DNA from: Nocardioides sp. PD653-B2
GTDB lineage: Bacteria; Actinomycetota; Actinomycetes; Propionibacteriales; Nocardioidaceae
Length of the DNA stretch: 64,000 bases
Direction of reading: 5' to 3'
NCBI RefSeq assembly: GCF_002117935.1
Contig: NZ_BDJE01000004.1
Location: 247,097-311,096, forward strand
Below are positions 40,732 through 49,293 of the stretch, piece after piece. The position numbers and the translations under genes are program-made. Position 1 is the first letter of the stretch. Each line of letters starts with the position of its first letter. The notes under the pieces were generated by a model. That model had not been told where the DNA came from. It worked only from the letters and a program-made list of their open reading frames with translations, and did no database searches.

Positions 40732-42243
40732 GTGCTGGTGCTGCTCGGGCTGCTGGTCGCCGGCACCAGCCTGCTGCCGCTCGGCTTCGTCGTGGTGTCG
40801 ACCGCGGAGCTCGGTCCGGCCGCGGCCTGGGACATCCTGACCCGGCCGCGCTTCACCGAGCTGCTCTGGAACACCACCCGGCTGCTCGTCGGCGGGGTGG
40901 CTCTCAGCGTGGTGCTGGGCGTCGGCTCGGCCTGGCTGGTGGTGCGCACCGACCTGCCGATGGCCAGGGTGTGGCACGGCGTGCTCTGCGCACCGCTCGC
41001 GGTGCCCGCGTTCGTCAACGGATACGCCTGGATCTCGACCACCCACGCGGTGCAGTCGTACGGGGGTGCCGTGCTGGTCGTCAGCCTCTCCTACTACCCG
41101 CTGGTCTACCTGCCCACGGTGGCCGCGCTGTCGCGGCTCGACGCCTCGGTCGAGGACGTCGCCGCGAGCCTCGGCACGGGCGGCTGGCGCACGTTCTTCC
41201 GCGTGGTGCTGCCCTCGATCAGCCCGGGGGTGCTCGGCGGTGCCCTGCTGGTCGGCCTGCACCTCCTGGGCGAGTACGGCGCCCTGCAGCTGCTGAACTA
41301 CCCGACCCTGACCACGGGGATCCTCGACCAGTACCGCGTCGGGTTCAACGGGCCGGCCGCCACGATGCTGGCCCTGGTGCTCGTGGCGTTCTGCCTGGTC
41401 CTGCTGGGGCTCGAGCTCGCCGTCCGCGGGCGCCGGCGCCGGGCCCGGGTCGGCTCCGGCGTCGCCCGCACCGCGACCCGCCACCACCTCGGCCGGAGCA
41501 CCGCGGCCTGGGTCGTCGCGTTGCTCGCCTTCGCGACGCTGTCGCTCGGCGTACCCCTGCTCAGCCTGCTGCGCTGGCTCGCCCGCGGGAGCTCCTCGTC
41601 CCTGCCCGACGGCGACCTGGCCGCCGCGGTCACCACGACGCTCGGCCTCGCGGTCGCGGGTGGGCTGCTCGCCACGGTGGCGGCGCTGCCGCTGGCGTGG
41701 CTCGCGGTGCGCTACCGCGGGGTGCTCGCGACGACCATCGAGCGGGCGGTCTACCCCGCGAACGCACTGCCGGGGATCGTCGTCGCCCTGGCGTTGGTCA
41801 CCATCTCGATCCGCGCGGTGCCCGCGCTCTACCAGACGCTCCCCGTGCTGGTGGTGGGCTACGTGATCCTCTTCCTGCCGCGCGCCGCGGTCGGCGTCAG
41901 GTCCAGCCTCGAGCTCGCCCCACCCGTGCTCGAGGACGTCGCGACGTCGCTCGGCTGCACGCGTGCCGGCGCCGCGCGCCGGGTGACGCTGCCGCTGCTG
42001 CTGCCCGGGCTCGCGGCCAGCATGGCGCTGGTCTCCTTGGCGGTCGGCACCGAGCTGACCGCGACCCTGCTGCTCTCGCCCATCGGCACCTCGACGCTCG
42101 CCACCGAGTTCTGGTCGCGCGCCGCCGCGGTCGAGTACGGCGCCGCCGCGCCCTTCGCGCTCGCGCTGATCGTGCTCTCGGCACCGGCCACCTGGCTGCT
42201 CGGTCGCGCCGCCATCTCGCCGGATCCCAGGACGACGAGATGA
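40732..42243 (+). CDS. Iron ABC transporter permease (double-length FbpB type)
   Basis: The product has about 503 residues with two permease halves and twelve TM segments. Each half has the EAA-type loop: VEDVAASLGTGGWRTFFRVV and LEDVATSLGCTRAGAARRVT. The GTG at 40732 would start directly at the first TM segment. The same frame carries a basic leader (PRPRARRSPQVRARPP) upstream with no ATG, GTG or TTG. It begins at a CTG overlapping the binding-protein stop (CTGA, 40657-40660). The true start may therefore be the CTG. The stop overlaps the ATPase ATG. Confidence 0.88.
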   Translation: MLVLLGLLVAGTSLLPLGFVVVSTAELGPAAAWDILTRPRFTELLWNTTRLLVGGVALSVVLGVGSAWLVVRTDLPMARVWHGVLCAPLAVPAFVNGYAWISTTHAVQSYGGAVLVVSLSYYPLVYLPTVAALSRLDASVEDVAASLGTGGWRTFFRVVLPSISPGVLGGALLVGLHLLGEYGALQLLNYPTLTTGILDQYRVGFNGPAATMLALVLVAFCLVLLGLELAVRGRRRRARVGSGVARTATRHHLGRSTAAWVVALLAFATLSLGVPLLSLLRWLARGSSSSLPDGDLAAAVTTTLGLAVAGGLLATVAALPLAWLAVRYRGVLATTIERAVYPANALPGIVVALALVTISIRAVPALYQTLPVLVVGYVILFLPRAAVGVRSSLELAPPVLEDVATSLGCTRAGAARRVTLPLLLPGLAASMALVSLAVGTELTATLLLSPIGTSTLATEFWSRAAAVEYGAAAPFALALIVLSAPATWLLGRAAISPDPRTTR

Positions 42244-43292
42244 CGACGCTGCGGGTCACCGGGTTGACCAAGTCCTTCGGGCAGGTCCGCGTCCTGGACG
42301 GTGTCGACCTCGTCGTACCGGCCGGCATCACCGCGGTGCTCGGCGCGTCCGGGTGCGGCAAGACGACACTGCTGCGGCTGGTGGCCGGGTTCCTCGAGCC
42401 GGACGCAGGAACGATCCGTCTCGGCGACCGGGTGGTGGCGGGAGCGGGTCGGCCGGTGCCCCCGCGCGGGCGCCGGATCGGCTACGTCCCCCAGGAGGGC
42501 GCGCTCTTCCCCCACCTCGACGTGACGGCGAACATCGCCTTCGGACTGTCCTCCGGTCGGCGATCCGAGGCCGGACGCCGGCGGGTGCAGGAGATGCTCG
42601 ACCTGGTCGAGCTGCCCCGCGACGTGGGCGGCCGGCAGCCACACGAGCTGTCCGGGGGGCAGCAGCAGCGGGTGGCGCTCGCGCGGGCGCTGGCCCCGGC
42701 GCCGGACATGGTGCTGCTCGACGAGCCGTTCTCGTCGCTCGACGCCGGTCTGCGTGAGGAGACCGGCCGGGCGGTGGCTCGGGCGCTGCGCGCCACCGAG
42801 GCGACGGCCGTCCTGGTCACCCACGACCAGGGCGAGGCGCTCTCGCTCGCCGACCAGGTCGCGGTGATGGCCGCCGGCCGGTTCCTGCAGGTCGCGACGC
42901 CCGCAGCGGTCTACCTCGACCCGGCCAGCCCTGCGGTCGCGTCGTTCGTCGGGCACGCGGCGCTGGTGCCCGCCCAGGCGCTCGCGGGCTCGGCGACCAG
43001 CGCGTTGGGTCGGGTGGCCATCCGGGGTGCCGGTGACGGCAGGGTGCTCCTCGCGGTCCGGCCCGAGCAGGTCACCGTGACCGCCGCGGACGACCCGAGC
43101 GCCCTGACCGCGGAGGTCCTCGAGGTCTCCTTCTTCGGTCACGACGCCACCGTGCGAGCCAGGGTCCTCGGCAGCGCGGGTCCGGTCGACCTGACCGCCC
43201 GGGTGTCGGCGACCGGCGTACCCGCGCCGGGCGCCCGGATCGGCGTCCGCGTGGACGGTGACGTGCTGGCCTTCCCCGAGGACCTGTCGTGA
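42240..43292 (+). CDS. Iron ABC transporter ATP-binding protein (FbpC type)
   Basis: This 350-residue ATPase energises the permease. Walker A is GASGCGKTT, the Q-loop YVPQEGALFPH, the signature LSGGQQQRVALARAL, Walker B MVLLDEPFSSLD and the switch LVTHDQGEALS. The C-terminal 100 residues form a TOBE-like beta domain (LLAVRPEQVTVTAADD). Its ATG overlaps the permease stop (ATGA), and its stop overlaps the GTG of the next gene (GTGA), so all are translationally coupled. Confidence 0.93.
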   Translation: MTTLRVTGLTKSFGQVRVLDGVDLVVPAGITAVLGASGCGKTTLLRLVAGFLEPDAGTIRLGDRVVAGAGRPVPPRGRRIGYVPQEGALFPHLDVTANIAFGLSSGRRSEAGRRRVQEMLDLVELPRDVGGRQPHELSGGQQQRVALARALAPAPDMVLLDEPFSSLDAGLREETGRAVARALRATEATAVLVTHDQGEALSLADQVAVMAAGRFLQVATPAAVYLDPASPAVASFVGHAALVPAQALAGSATSALGRVAIRGAGDGRVLLAVRPEQVTVTAADDPSALTAEVLEVSFFGHDATVRARVLGSAGPVDLTARVSATGVPAPGARIGVRVDGDVLAFPEDLS

Positions 43293-45835
43293 GCACCGTC
43301 CCGGTCACCCGCCCCCGCCACTGGCTGCTCGGCGGCGCCCCGGCCGACCCGGCCCTCGTCGCCGGCGAGGTCGTGGTCACGTACGGCGACCTGCAGGACC
43401 GGGTCGAGAGCGAACGCGAGCGCCTCGGACAGCGACACCTCGTCGCGCTGGAGGCCCGACCCACGGTCGACTTCGTCGTCTCCTACCTGGCAGCACTGGC
43501 CGGCGGGCACCCCGTGCTGCTGCTCGCCGACGGCGACCTCACGCGGCACGCGCACCTCGTCGAGGAGTACCCGCCGGGCACCACGGCCGGCCTGCATCCC
43601 GATCTGGCCCTGCTCCTCTCCACCTCCGGCTCGACGGGCTCGCCCAAGCTGGTCCGGCTCTCGCGGGACAACGTGCTGGCCAACGCGCGCAGCATCGTCG
43701 ACTACCTCGACCTCCGCTCGAGCGACGTCGCGATCACGACCCTGCCGTTGCACTACTGCTACGGCCTGTCGGTGCTGCACAGCCACCTGCTGGTCGGCGC
43801 CACGGTCGTCCTGACCGACCTGTCGGTGGCGGACCGTTGCTTCTGGGACCTCGCCGAGCGCACGGCCGTGACCGGGCTGGCCGGGGTGCCGCACACGTAT
43901 GCGCTGCTCGACGCGGTCGACTTCGGTTCCCGCGTGCTCCCGCGGCTGCCGTCACTGCGGTACCTGACCCAGGCCGGGGGCCGGATGGCGCCCTCCCGGG
44001 TCCGCGACTATGCCGGTGCGTTGCGCGAGCGCGGCGTCGACCTGTTCGTGATGTACGGCCAGACGGAGGCGACCGCGCGGATGGCGTACCTGCCGCCCGA
44101 CCTGGCGCTCAGCAACGCAGACACGATCGGCGTCGCCGTCCCTGGCGGCGCCCTGCGGGTCGACGCCCTCCCCGACGCTCCTCGGGGCACGGGCGAGCTC
44201 GTCTACTCGGGACCCAACGTGATGATGGGGTACGCCGAGTCGCGAGCCGACCTCGCTCGCGGGGCCGAGCTGCGCGAGCTGCGCACCGGGGACCTCGCCC
44301 GGGTCACCGACGCCGGGCTGTTCCAGGTGCTCGGCAGGCTCGACCGGCAGGCGAAGGTGCTCGGCCACCGGGTCGACCTCGACCGGGTCGAGTCCCTGGT
44401 GGCCGACGGCGGAGCCGCGGTCCGACTGGTGGCCCGGCCGGACTGCCTGTGGGCGTTCACGCCCGACGCCCGACGTCGTGACCGGGTCCGCGAGCAGGTC
44501 TCTGCGGCGACCGGGCTGCGCGGCGCGGCGGTGCGGGTGGCCGTGCTCGAGACCCTTCCGGTCACCTCGTCGGGCAAGCCCGACGACGCGGCGCTGCGGG
44601 CCCACATCCAGCGCGAGGAGGCGCTGCGGACCCGGGCGGCGAGCGGTGTGCTCACCGCCGGCGAGGTCCGCGACCTGTACGCCGTGGTGCTCGGCCGGCC
44701 GGACGCCACCGTCGAGGACTGCTTCGTCGGGCTCGGCGGCGACTCACTGTCCTTCGTCGAGGTCTCGACCCGACTGGGTGAGCGTCTCGGCCCGCTCCCG
44801 GCGACCTGGCCGACGATGTCGGGTGTCGAGCTGGCGGCGGTCGCCCAGGCCACGGCCGGCTCGCCGGCGGCGCGGCGGCGCGGTGTTCCGGTGGACGTCT
44901 CCGTCGTGTTGCGGGCCGTCGCGATCACGCTCGTCGTGCTCACCCACGCCGACCTCGCCCAGCTCCAGGGCGGCGCGCACATCCTGCTCGCCGTGGTCGG
45001 CTACAACCTCGCCCGCTTCCAGCTCGCGGTGCCGGGCCGGCGGGCCCGGGTGCTGGGACTCGTGCGCAGCGCCGGCGCGGTCGCGGTCCCGGCCGCGCTG
45101 TTCATCGTGGCGCTCGCTGCGTGCGGGCAGCAGTACCGCTGGACCACGGCGGTCCTGCTCAACGGGCTGCTGGGCCGCGACACCTGGGACGACCAGTGGC
45201 AGTTCTGGTTCATCGAGACCCTGGTCTGGTGCTACCTCGGCCTGGCGATCCTGCTCGCCGTGCCCGGGGAGACCCGCCTCCGACGGGCGCAGCCCTTCCG
45301 GGCGGCACTGGTCGTGCTCACGGTCGCGCTGGGCGTGCGGTACGTGTGGACCGGGGTGGAGGCCGGGCCGACCGAGCGCTACACGCTCGGCGTCGTCGCC
45401 TGGTGCCTGGCCCTCGGTCTCTGTGCAGCCTCCGCGCGAAGCACGAGGCAGCGGCTGGTCGTGGCGCTCATCGGGGTCGCGGCCACCGCAGGGTTCTTCG
45501 GCGACCGACAGCGCGAAGCAGTCTTCCTCGCCGGCTTCCTGCTGCTCCTCCACGGCCGGCCGCTGCGGCTGCCGTCGTGGGCGGCATCCGGCGTCGCCGT
45601 GCTCGCCTCGGCATCGTTGTGGATCTACCTCACCCACTGGCAGGTGTACCCACCACTCGAGGACAGCGGCCACCGGGTGTGGGCGGTCCTGGCCTCGCTG
45701 GCGGTCGGGATCGCCGTGTCGCAAGGCCTCTCGGCGCTGCGCCGCCGGACCCGGCCGACCGTGCGACGGTGCGGGCCCGCACACTCCTGGCTGCGTCAGC
45801 GGGCGGCGCGCCACTCGTCGGCGAGCAGGGCGTAG
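43289..45835 (+). CDS. Adenylation domain - carrier domain - acyltransferase-3-like membrane fusion
   Basis: This fusion has 848 residues. Residues 1-455 form an AMP-forming adenylation domain: LLLSTSGSTGSPKLV at about 107-121, YGQTEATARM, LRTGDLARV, GRLDRQAKVLGHRVD and PVTSSGKPDD (A10 lysine). Residues about 460-530 are a carrier domain with Ser486 in LGGDSLSFVEV for phosphopantetheine. Residues about 535-830 carry around ten TM segments, beginning VVLRAVAITLVVLTHADLA, as in acyltransferase-3 proteins. It would activate an acid, tether it and pass it to a membrane acyltransferase. Coupled by GTGA overlap to an iron ABC transporter. Product unknown. Confidence 0.8.
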   Translation: MSTVPVTRPRHWLLGGAPADPALVAGEVVVTYGDLQDRVESERERLGQRHLVALEARPTVDFVVSYLAALAGGHPVLLLADGDLTRHAHLVEEYPPGTTAGLHPDLALLLSTSGSTGSPKLVRLSRDNVLANARSIVDYLDLRSSDVAITTLPLHYCYGLSVLHSHLLVGATVVLTDLSVADRCFWDLAERTAVTGLAGVPHTYALLDAVDFGSRVLPRLPSLRYLTQAGGRMAPSRVRDYAGALRERGVDLFVMYGQTEATARMAYLPPDLALSNADTIGVAVPGGALRVDALPDAPRGTGELVYSGPNVMMGYAESRADLARGAELRELRTGDLARVTDAGLFQVLGRLDRQAKVLGHRVDLDRVESLVADGGAAVRLVARPDCLWAFTPDARRRDRVREQVSAATGLRGAAVRVAVLETLPVTSSGKPDDAALRAHIQREEALRTRAASGVLTAGEVRDLYAVVLGRPDATVEDCFVGLGGDSLSFVEVSTRLGERLGPLPATWPTMSGVELAAVAQATAGSPAARRRGVPVDVSVVLRAVAITLVVLTHADLAQLQGGAHILLAVVGYNLARFQLAVPGRRARVLGLVRSAGAVAVPAALFIVALAACGQQYRWTTAVLLNGLLGRDTWDDQWQFWFIETLVWCYLGLAILLAVPGETRLRRAQPFRAALVVLTVALGVRYVWTGVEAGPTERYTLGVVAWCLALGLCAASARSTRQRLVVALIGVAATAGFFGDRQREAVFLAGFLLLLHGRPLRLPSWAASGVAVLASASLWIYLTHWQVYPPLEDSGHRVWAVLASLAVGIAVSQGLSALRRRTRPTVRRCGPAHSWLRQRAARHSSASRA

Positions 45836-46371
45836 CTCATCCCGTCCAGCCAGCCCCGGCTCCGGTGCAGCGAGTCGCGGACGGCGTACTCCTCGCGGCG
45901 CATGCCCAGCCGCTCCATCAGTCGCCACGACGGCACGTTGTCGGCGAAGCAGAGCGCCCGGACCCGGCGCAGGCCCAGGTCCTCGAAGCAGATCCGGAGC
46001 ACCTCGGCGACGGCCTCGGTCGCGTAGCCCTGACCGCCGTACGCCGGGTCGAGCACCCAGCCGAGCATCGCCTGCACGTTCTTCGCCCGGTCGGCGACGT
46101 CGCTCTGGGCCCACGGGTCCTCGAGGAAGAGCATCAGGTCGCCGATGGGCCGGCCGCCGAGCTCGATGACGAGCGTGGTGGCCAGCCGGTCCGGCGCCAG
46201 GAACCGCTCGGCGTACTCGTCGTGGTCGGAGAAGTCGTGGCCGAGCCACTCCGCGACCTCGGGCAGGCGTCGGATCTGCCAGGTGGCCTCCACGTCGGCA
46301 GGCGTCGCCGGGCGCAGCTGGAGCCGGTCGGTGCGCACCGGCCAGGCGACGGCGCTCAGGTCCTGGGTCAT
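45796..46371 (-). CDS. GNAT acetyltransferase (RimJ/RimL-like)
   Basis: The product has 191 residues from the ATG at 46371, 4 bp after the metzincin stop. TDRLQLRPATPADVEATWQI opens the GNAT fold, GWVLDPAYGGQGYATEAVAE is the acetyl-CoA loop (Q/R-x-x-G-x-G/A) and LCFADNVPSWRLMERLGMRR is the RimJ/L C-terminal block. The substrate may be a protein N-terminus, an amino sugar or an antibiotic. The 3' end overlaps the convergent adenylation-fusion gene by 40 bp. Confidence 0.85.
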   Translation of the reverse strand: MTQDLSAVAWPVRTDRLQLRPATPADVEATWQIRRLPEVAEWLGHDFSDHDEYAERFLAPDRLATTLVIELGGRPIGDLMLFLEDPWAQSDVADRAKNVQAMLGWVLDPAYGGQGYATEAVAEVLRICFEDLGLRRVRALCFADNVPSWRLMERLGMRREEYAVRDSLHRSRGWLDGMSYALLADEWRAAR

Positions 46372-46375
46372 GCGA

Positions 46376-47551
46376 TCAGTCTCGCGTCGGCAGGGCCTGC
46401 GCGTCGCTCCCATTTCCCCGGGCCGGCGAGTCGGCGGTGACGCAGCCGTTGACCGCGCCGACCGCCTCGAGGCCGGCGAGGTCCCCGGCCCCCCACTGGT
46501 CCCGGTCCCGTGCCAGCGACGGCGACATGATCTCGGCGCCGTCCCCCGTCACGTGGAACAGGCCGACGGCGTGGCCGAGCTCGTGCATCAGCGCGGCGAC
46601 CCGGGTGTATCCCTTCCCGGAGCCCGGCTTGAGCGCCGCGTTGAACGCGGAGTTGAAGGTCACCCCGCCCTGGTAGATCTGGCGCACGGGCCCGCCCGCG
46701 ATGTCGTGCCCGGGCCGCATCTCCGGCCCGCCCAGGGCGTAGTTGCCCGGCTGGAACAGCCCCGGCACGCTCGCCGGGTCGGTCCACGCCACGACGAGGT
46801 CGGCGACCGACGGGTCGAAGGGGTCGTCGCCGGCGAACGGGACGACGTCCGTGGTGCCGAGGTAGCGGAACTGCAGCCCGGTCGCCACGGCGATCCGGGC
46901 GAGCGCGGACTGGACGTCGCGCAGCGCTCCCTGACGCGCCTCGGCCAGGTTGACCCGGTAGCCGATCGGCGTGCACGGGTCCCACCGGCCGACCGGGCTC
47001 GGGCTGATCAGCGCATAGCTGGTGTCGCGCCCAGCGGGCCGGTAGGTGGGGACGACGGCCACCGGCAGCGCCGGGGTCTCGACCGGGTCGACGCCGGCCG
47101 CGGTGATCCGCAACCGGTAGGAGAAGTGCCCGAAGTAGAAGGACGGCAGGGGCAGCATGAACGACCCGGACGGGGCGACCGGGGTGCTGATGACATCGGT
47201 CCAGACACCGACGACCAGTCGCTGCAGCGTGGCCGTCGCACCCACGCCGGGGGCCGACACGAGCCCGCGTACGGCGTGGGCGGAGCTGACCGAGACCTGC
47301 GGTGCCGGCCAGGCGACGGCCAGGCCCGGGTAGGACACCATCCGCTCGCCCGCGCGGGCGACGAGCCGGGGTGCGCCGGACCGGTCGGCCTGGCCGGGTG
47401 GGCCGGCCGCGTCCACCGCCGGCACCGCGGCGACGAGCAGTGCCGCCGTGAGCGAGATCGCCCCGACGGCAGCGGCGGCCGGGCGGGTGAGGCGGGTCGC
47501 CACCACGGCTGGGTGGCGCCAAGAGAGCAGGCGTGAGCGCTCGGTAGACAT
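46376..47551 (-). CDS. Secreted metzincin (matrixin-like) metalloprotease
   Basis: This protein of 391 residues has a signal peptide (AAVGAISLTAALLVAAVPAV). A beta domain (residues about 60-185) precedes a catalytic domain with VAALMHELGHAVGLFHVTGD. HELGHAVGLFH at 323-333 is a perfect HExxHxxGxxH zinc site, and EIMSPSLAR supplies the Met-turn. A single Cys pair (WDPCTPIGY, NGCVTADS) could form a disulfide. Matrixin-like secreted proteases of this kind are common in Nocardioides; substrate unknown. Confidence 0.85.
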   Translation of the reverse strand: MSTERSRLLSWRHPAVVATRLTRPAAAAVGAISLTAALLVAAVPAVDAAGPPGQADRSGAPRLVARAGERMVSYPGLAVAWPAPQVSVSSAHAVRGLVSAPGVGATATLQRLVVGVWTDVISTPVAPSGSFMLPLPSFYFGHFSYRLRITAAGVDPVETPALPVAVVPTYRPAGRDTSYALISPSPVGRWDPCTPIGYRVNLAEARQGALRDVQSALARIAVATGLQFRYLGTTDVVPFAGDDPFDPSVADLVVAWTDPASVPGLFQPGNYALGGPEMRPGHDIAGGPVRQIYQGGVTFNSAFNAALKPGSGKGYTRVAALMHELGHAVGLFHVTGDGAEIMSPSLARDRDQWGAGDLAGLEAVGAVNGCVTADSPARGNGSDAQALPTRD

Positions 47552-47653
47552 CCGTGTCCCCTTTGTCAGCGAATTCCGTTTCGGACGCCTCTCCGATCGG
47601 CTCGATCGCCGCGGAGTTGAGGGGACGAGGGCGAAAGGCCCTCCGGGATGCGG

Positions 47654-48052
47654 TCAGTGCCGCGCTTCGAGGCCGACGGCGTCGCGCAGCCTCTCGATCG
47701 AGCCCGCGAGCTCAGGATCGTGGCGTGACTGCGACTCCATCAGGTCCGAGAGCGCCTCCGCGAGCACGTTCAGCTTCTCCTGCGCGGCCTCCTCGGAGCG
47801 GCGGCCGGCGTTCTCGAGCAGGACCAGCAACAGCAGCGACAGCACGCTGGAGACCGTGTGGATGGCGTACTGCCAGGACTTCAGGCTCGACCACAGCGGC
47901 AGGCTGACCGCCCAGGTCACCACGATGGCCAGGCAGACGAAGAAGAAGGGCGCCTGGCTCACCCGCTCGTACGTCGCCTCGACGAACCGCTCGAACAGCG
48001 TGCGGTGGTCCTCTTTGCCGCGGCTCTCGGCCGCGTTGCTGCGATGCTCCAT
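47654..48052 (-). CDS. Low-affinity iron permease family small membrane protein
   Basis: The product has 132 residues. Two TM segments (FFFVCLAIVVTWAVSLPLWS and TVSSVLSLLLLVLLENAGRR) match the low-affinity iron permease family, with a soluble helical tail (LNVLAEALSDLMESQSRH). Family naming comes from fungal Fet4; in bacteria transport has not been firmly shown. It stands alone between the metzincin and GH16-like genes, and no iron box is seen upstream. Confidence 0.72.
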   Translation of the reverse strand: MEHRSNAAESRGKEDHRTLFERFVEATYERVSQAPFFFVCLAIVVTWAVSLPLWSSLKSWQYAIHTVSSVLSLLLLVLLENAGRRSEEAAQEKLNVLAEALSDLMESQSRHDPELAGSIERLRDAVGLEARH

Positions 48053-48077
48053 CCGCCGACCCTAGATCAGCGGTGGG

Positions 48078-48908
48078 TCAGCGGCGGGCGCCGCAGCCCT
48101 CCTTGAAGGTGCCGTGCGTGGTCTCGGGCGCCTTGGTCGACTTGGTGTTCGGCTTGCGCAGCGTCCAGTAGCGCAGCCAGTCCATCTGCATGCGGCTCTG
48201 GTTCATCCGCTTGCCGTCGACACCCTCCATGGTGAAGCGGACCGCGAACGGCACCCCGGTCAGCGCGTCGTCGCGCCGCTCGGTGCTGACCACGTGGGCG
48301 TCGACGAACCACGAGATGCGGGTCTTGGTGACCTCGACCGCGAACGTGTGCCACTGGTCGTTGCGCAGGCCCAGGCCCTTGCGGGCGAAGTAGCGGTCGT
48401 CGGGCCGGCTGCGGATGTAGTGGCTGACCATCGTCTGGTTCGGCGTGTAGGCCTCGAGGGCGATGTTCTTGGCGCCGCAGTACTGGGGCCGCTTGCCGGC
48501 GGGGACCAGCTCGGTGAGCACCCGGTAGTTGATGCCGCCGTGGCCGTACTGGCGGGAGCGCAGCCGGACCTCCCAGCGACCGACCGAGTGCCCCTGGGTG
48601 ACCTGGGTGGCGCTGACGGTGCCGCGCTTCGCGGTGTTCAGGGTCAGCATGCCGTGCTGGTTGCGCACCGCGCCGGGACCCCGGACCTTCCACTGCGAGT
48701 GCTTCAGCGGGCCGACGAACCGGTAGTCGACGGGCGCCTTGCCCCAGCCGTAGGTGTTCCCGGCGTGGATCGGACCGGGAGCCGCACCGTGCTGGTGGTC
48801 GGCCTGGGCAGGTGCGGACGCGGAGCCGAGCGAGAGGCCGAGAGTGGCGGCGAGGGCGGCGGTTCCGGCGGCTGCCAGGAGTCGACGGGGGCGGGTGCTG
48901 GTGCTCAT
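48078..48908 (-). CDS. Secreted GH16-like lectin/glucanase-fold protein
   Basis: The product has 276 residues with signal peptide RRLLAAAGTAALAATLGLSL. The mature protein follows the laminarinase/GH16 jelly-roll pattern: GRWEVRLRSRQYGHGGINYR, WHTFAVEVTKTRISWFVDA and MQMDWLRYWTL. The catalytic ExDxxE motif expected near residue 140 is replaced by the stretch NIALEAYTPNQT, so hydrolysis is doubtful and carbohydrate binding is more likely. Start at the ATG at 48908. Confidence 0.75.
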   Translation of the reverse strand: MSTSTRPRRLLAAAGTAALAATLGLSLGSASAPAQADHQHGAAPGPIHAGNTYGWGKAPVDYRFVGPLKHSQWKVRGPGAVRNQHGMLTLNTAKRGTVSATQVTQGHSVGRWEVRLRSRQYGHGGINYRVLTELVPAGKRPQYCGAKNIALEAYTPNQTMVSHYIRSRPDDRYFARKGLGLRNDQWHTFAVEVTKTRISWFVDAHVVSTERRDDALTGVPFAVRFTMEGVDGKRMNQSRMQMDWLRYWTLRKPNTKSTKAPETTHGTFKEGCGARR

Positions 48909-48996
48909 GGTCGACCAACGTATGTCGACAAACCGGTGCCGCGTCAAATGCCGGGGTGCCGGGCAGCGGGAGCTCCGGCTCACCCGGCGGGTGCGG

Positions 48997-49218
48997 TCAC
49001 TCGGACTCGAAGTCGCTGGGCTCGCTGTCGATCATGAAGTTGCGGTCGGCCTTGATCTTCTCGACCATCCGCTGCACCCAGGCGTCGTCGGTCGTCTCGA
49101 TGTCGCGCTCGGCGAGCTGCTCGCGCAGGTAGCCGGCGAGGTCCTCGGTCTCGTGCGAGTCCTTGGCGACGGACGTGGCGTCCACGGCCGCCTGGAGGTC
49201 GGAGTTGTGTCGGGCCAT
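48997..49218 (-). CDS. Small acidic conserved protein, unknown
   Basis: This protein of 73 residues is soluble and helical: VDATSVAKDSHETEDLAGYL then REQLAERDIETTDDAWVQRM, with a Ser/Glu-rich end. There is no TM segment or known motif. It has a proper ATG start and lies between a GH16-like gene and the FAD oxidoreductase gene. I do not recognise the family. Confidence 0.55.
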   Translation of the reverse strand: MARHNSDLQAAVDATSVAKDSHETEDLAGYLREQLAERDIETTDDAWVQRMVEKIKADRNFMIDSEPSDFESE

Positions 49219-49293
49219 GGTCGCGACGTACCCGTCAGCGCGCGACCTACACCTGGAGCGTCTCGGTGAGCACCTCGGTCGGGCTGAGTCGCG

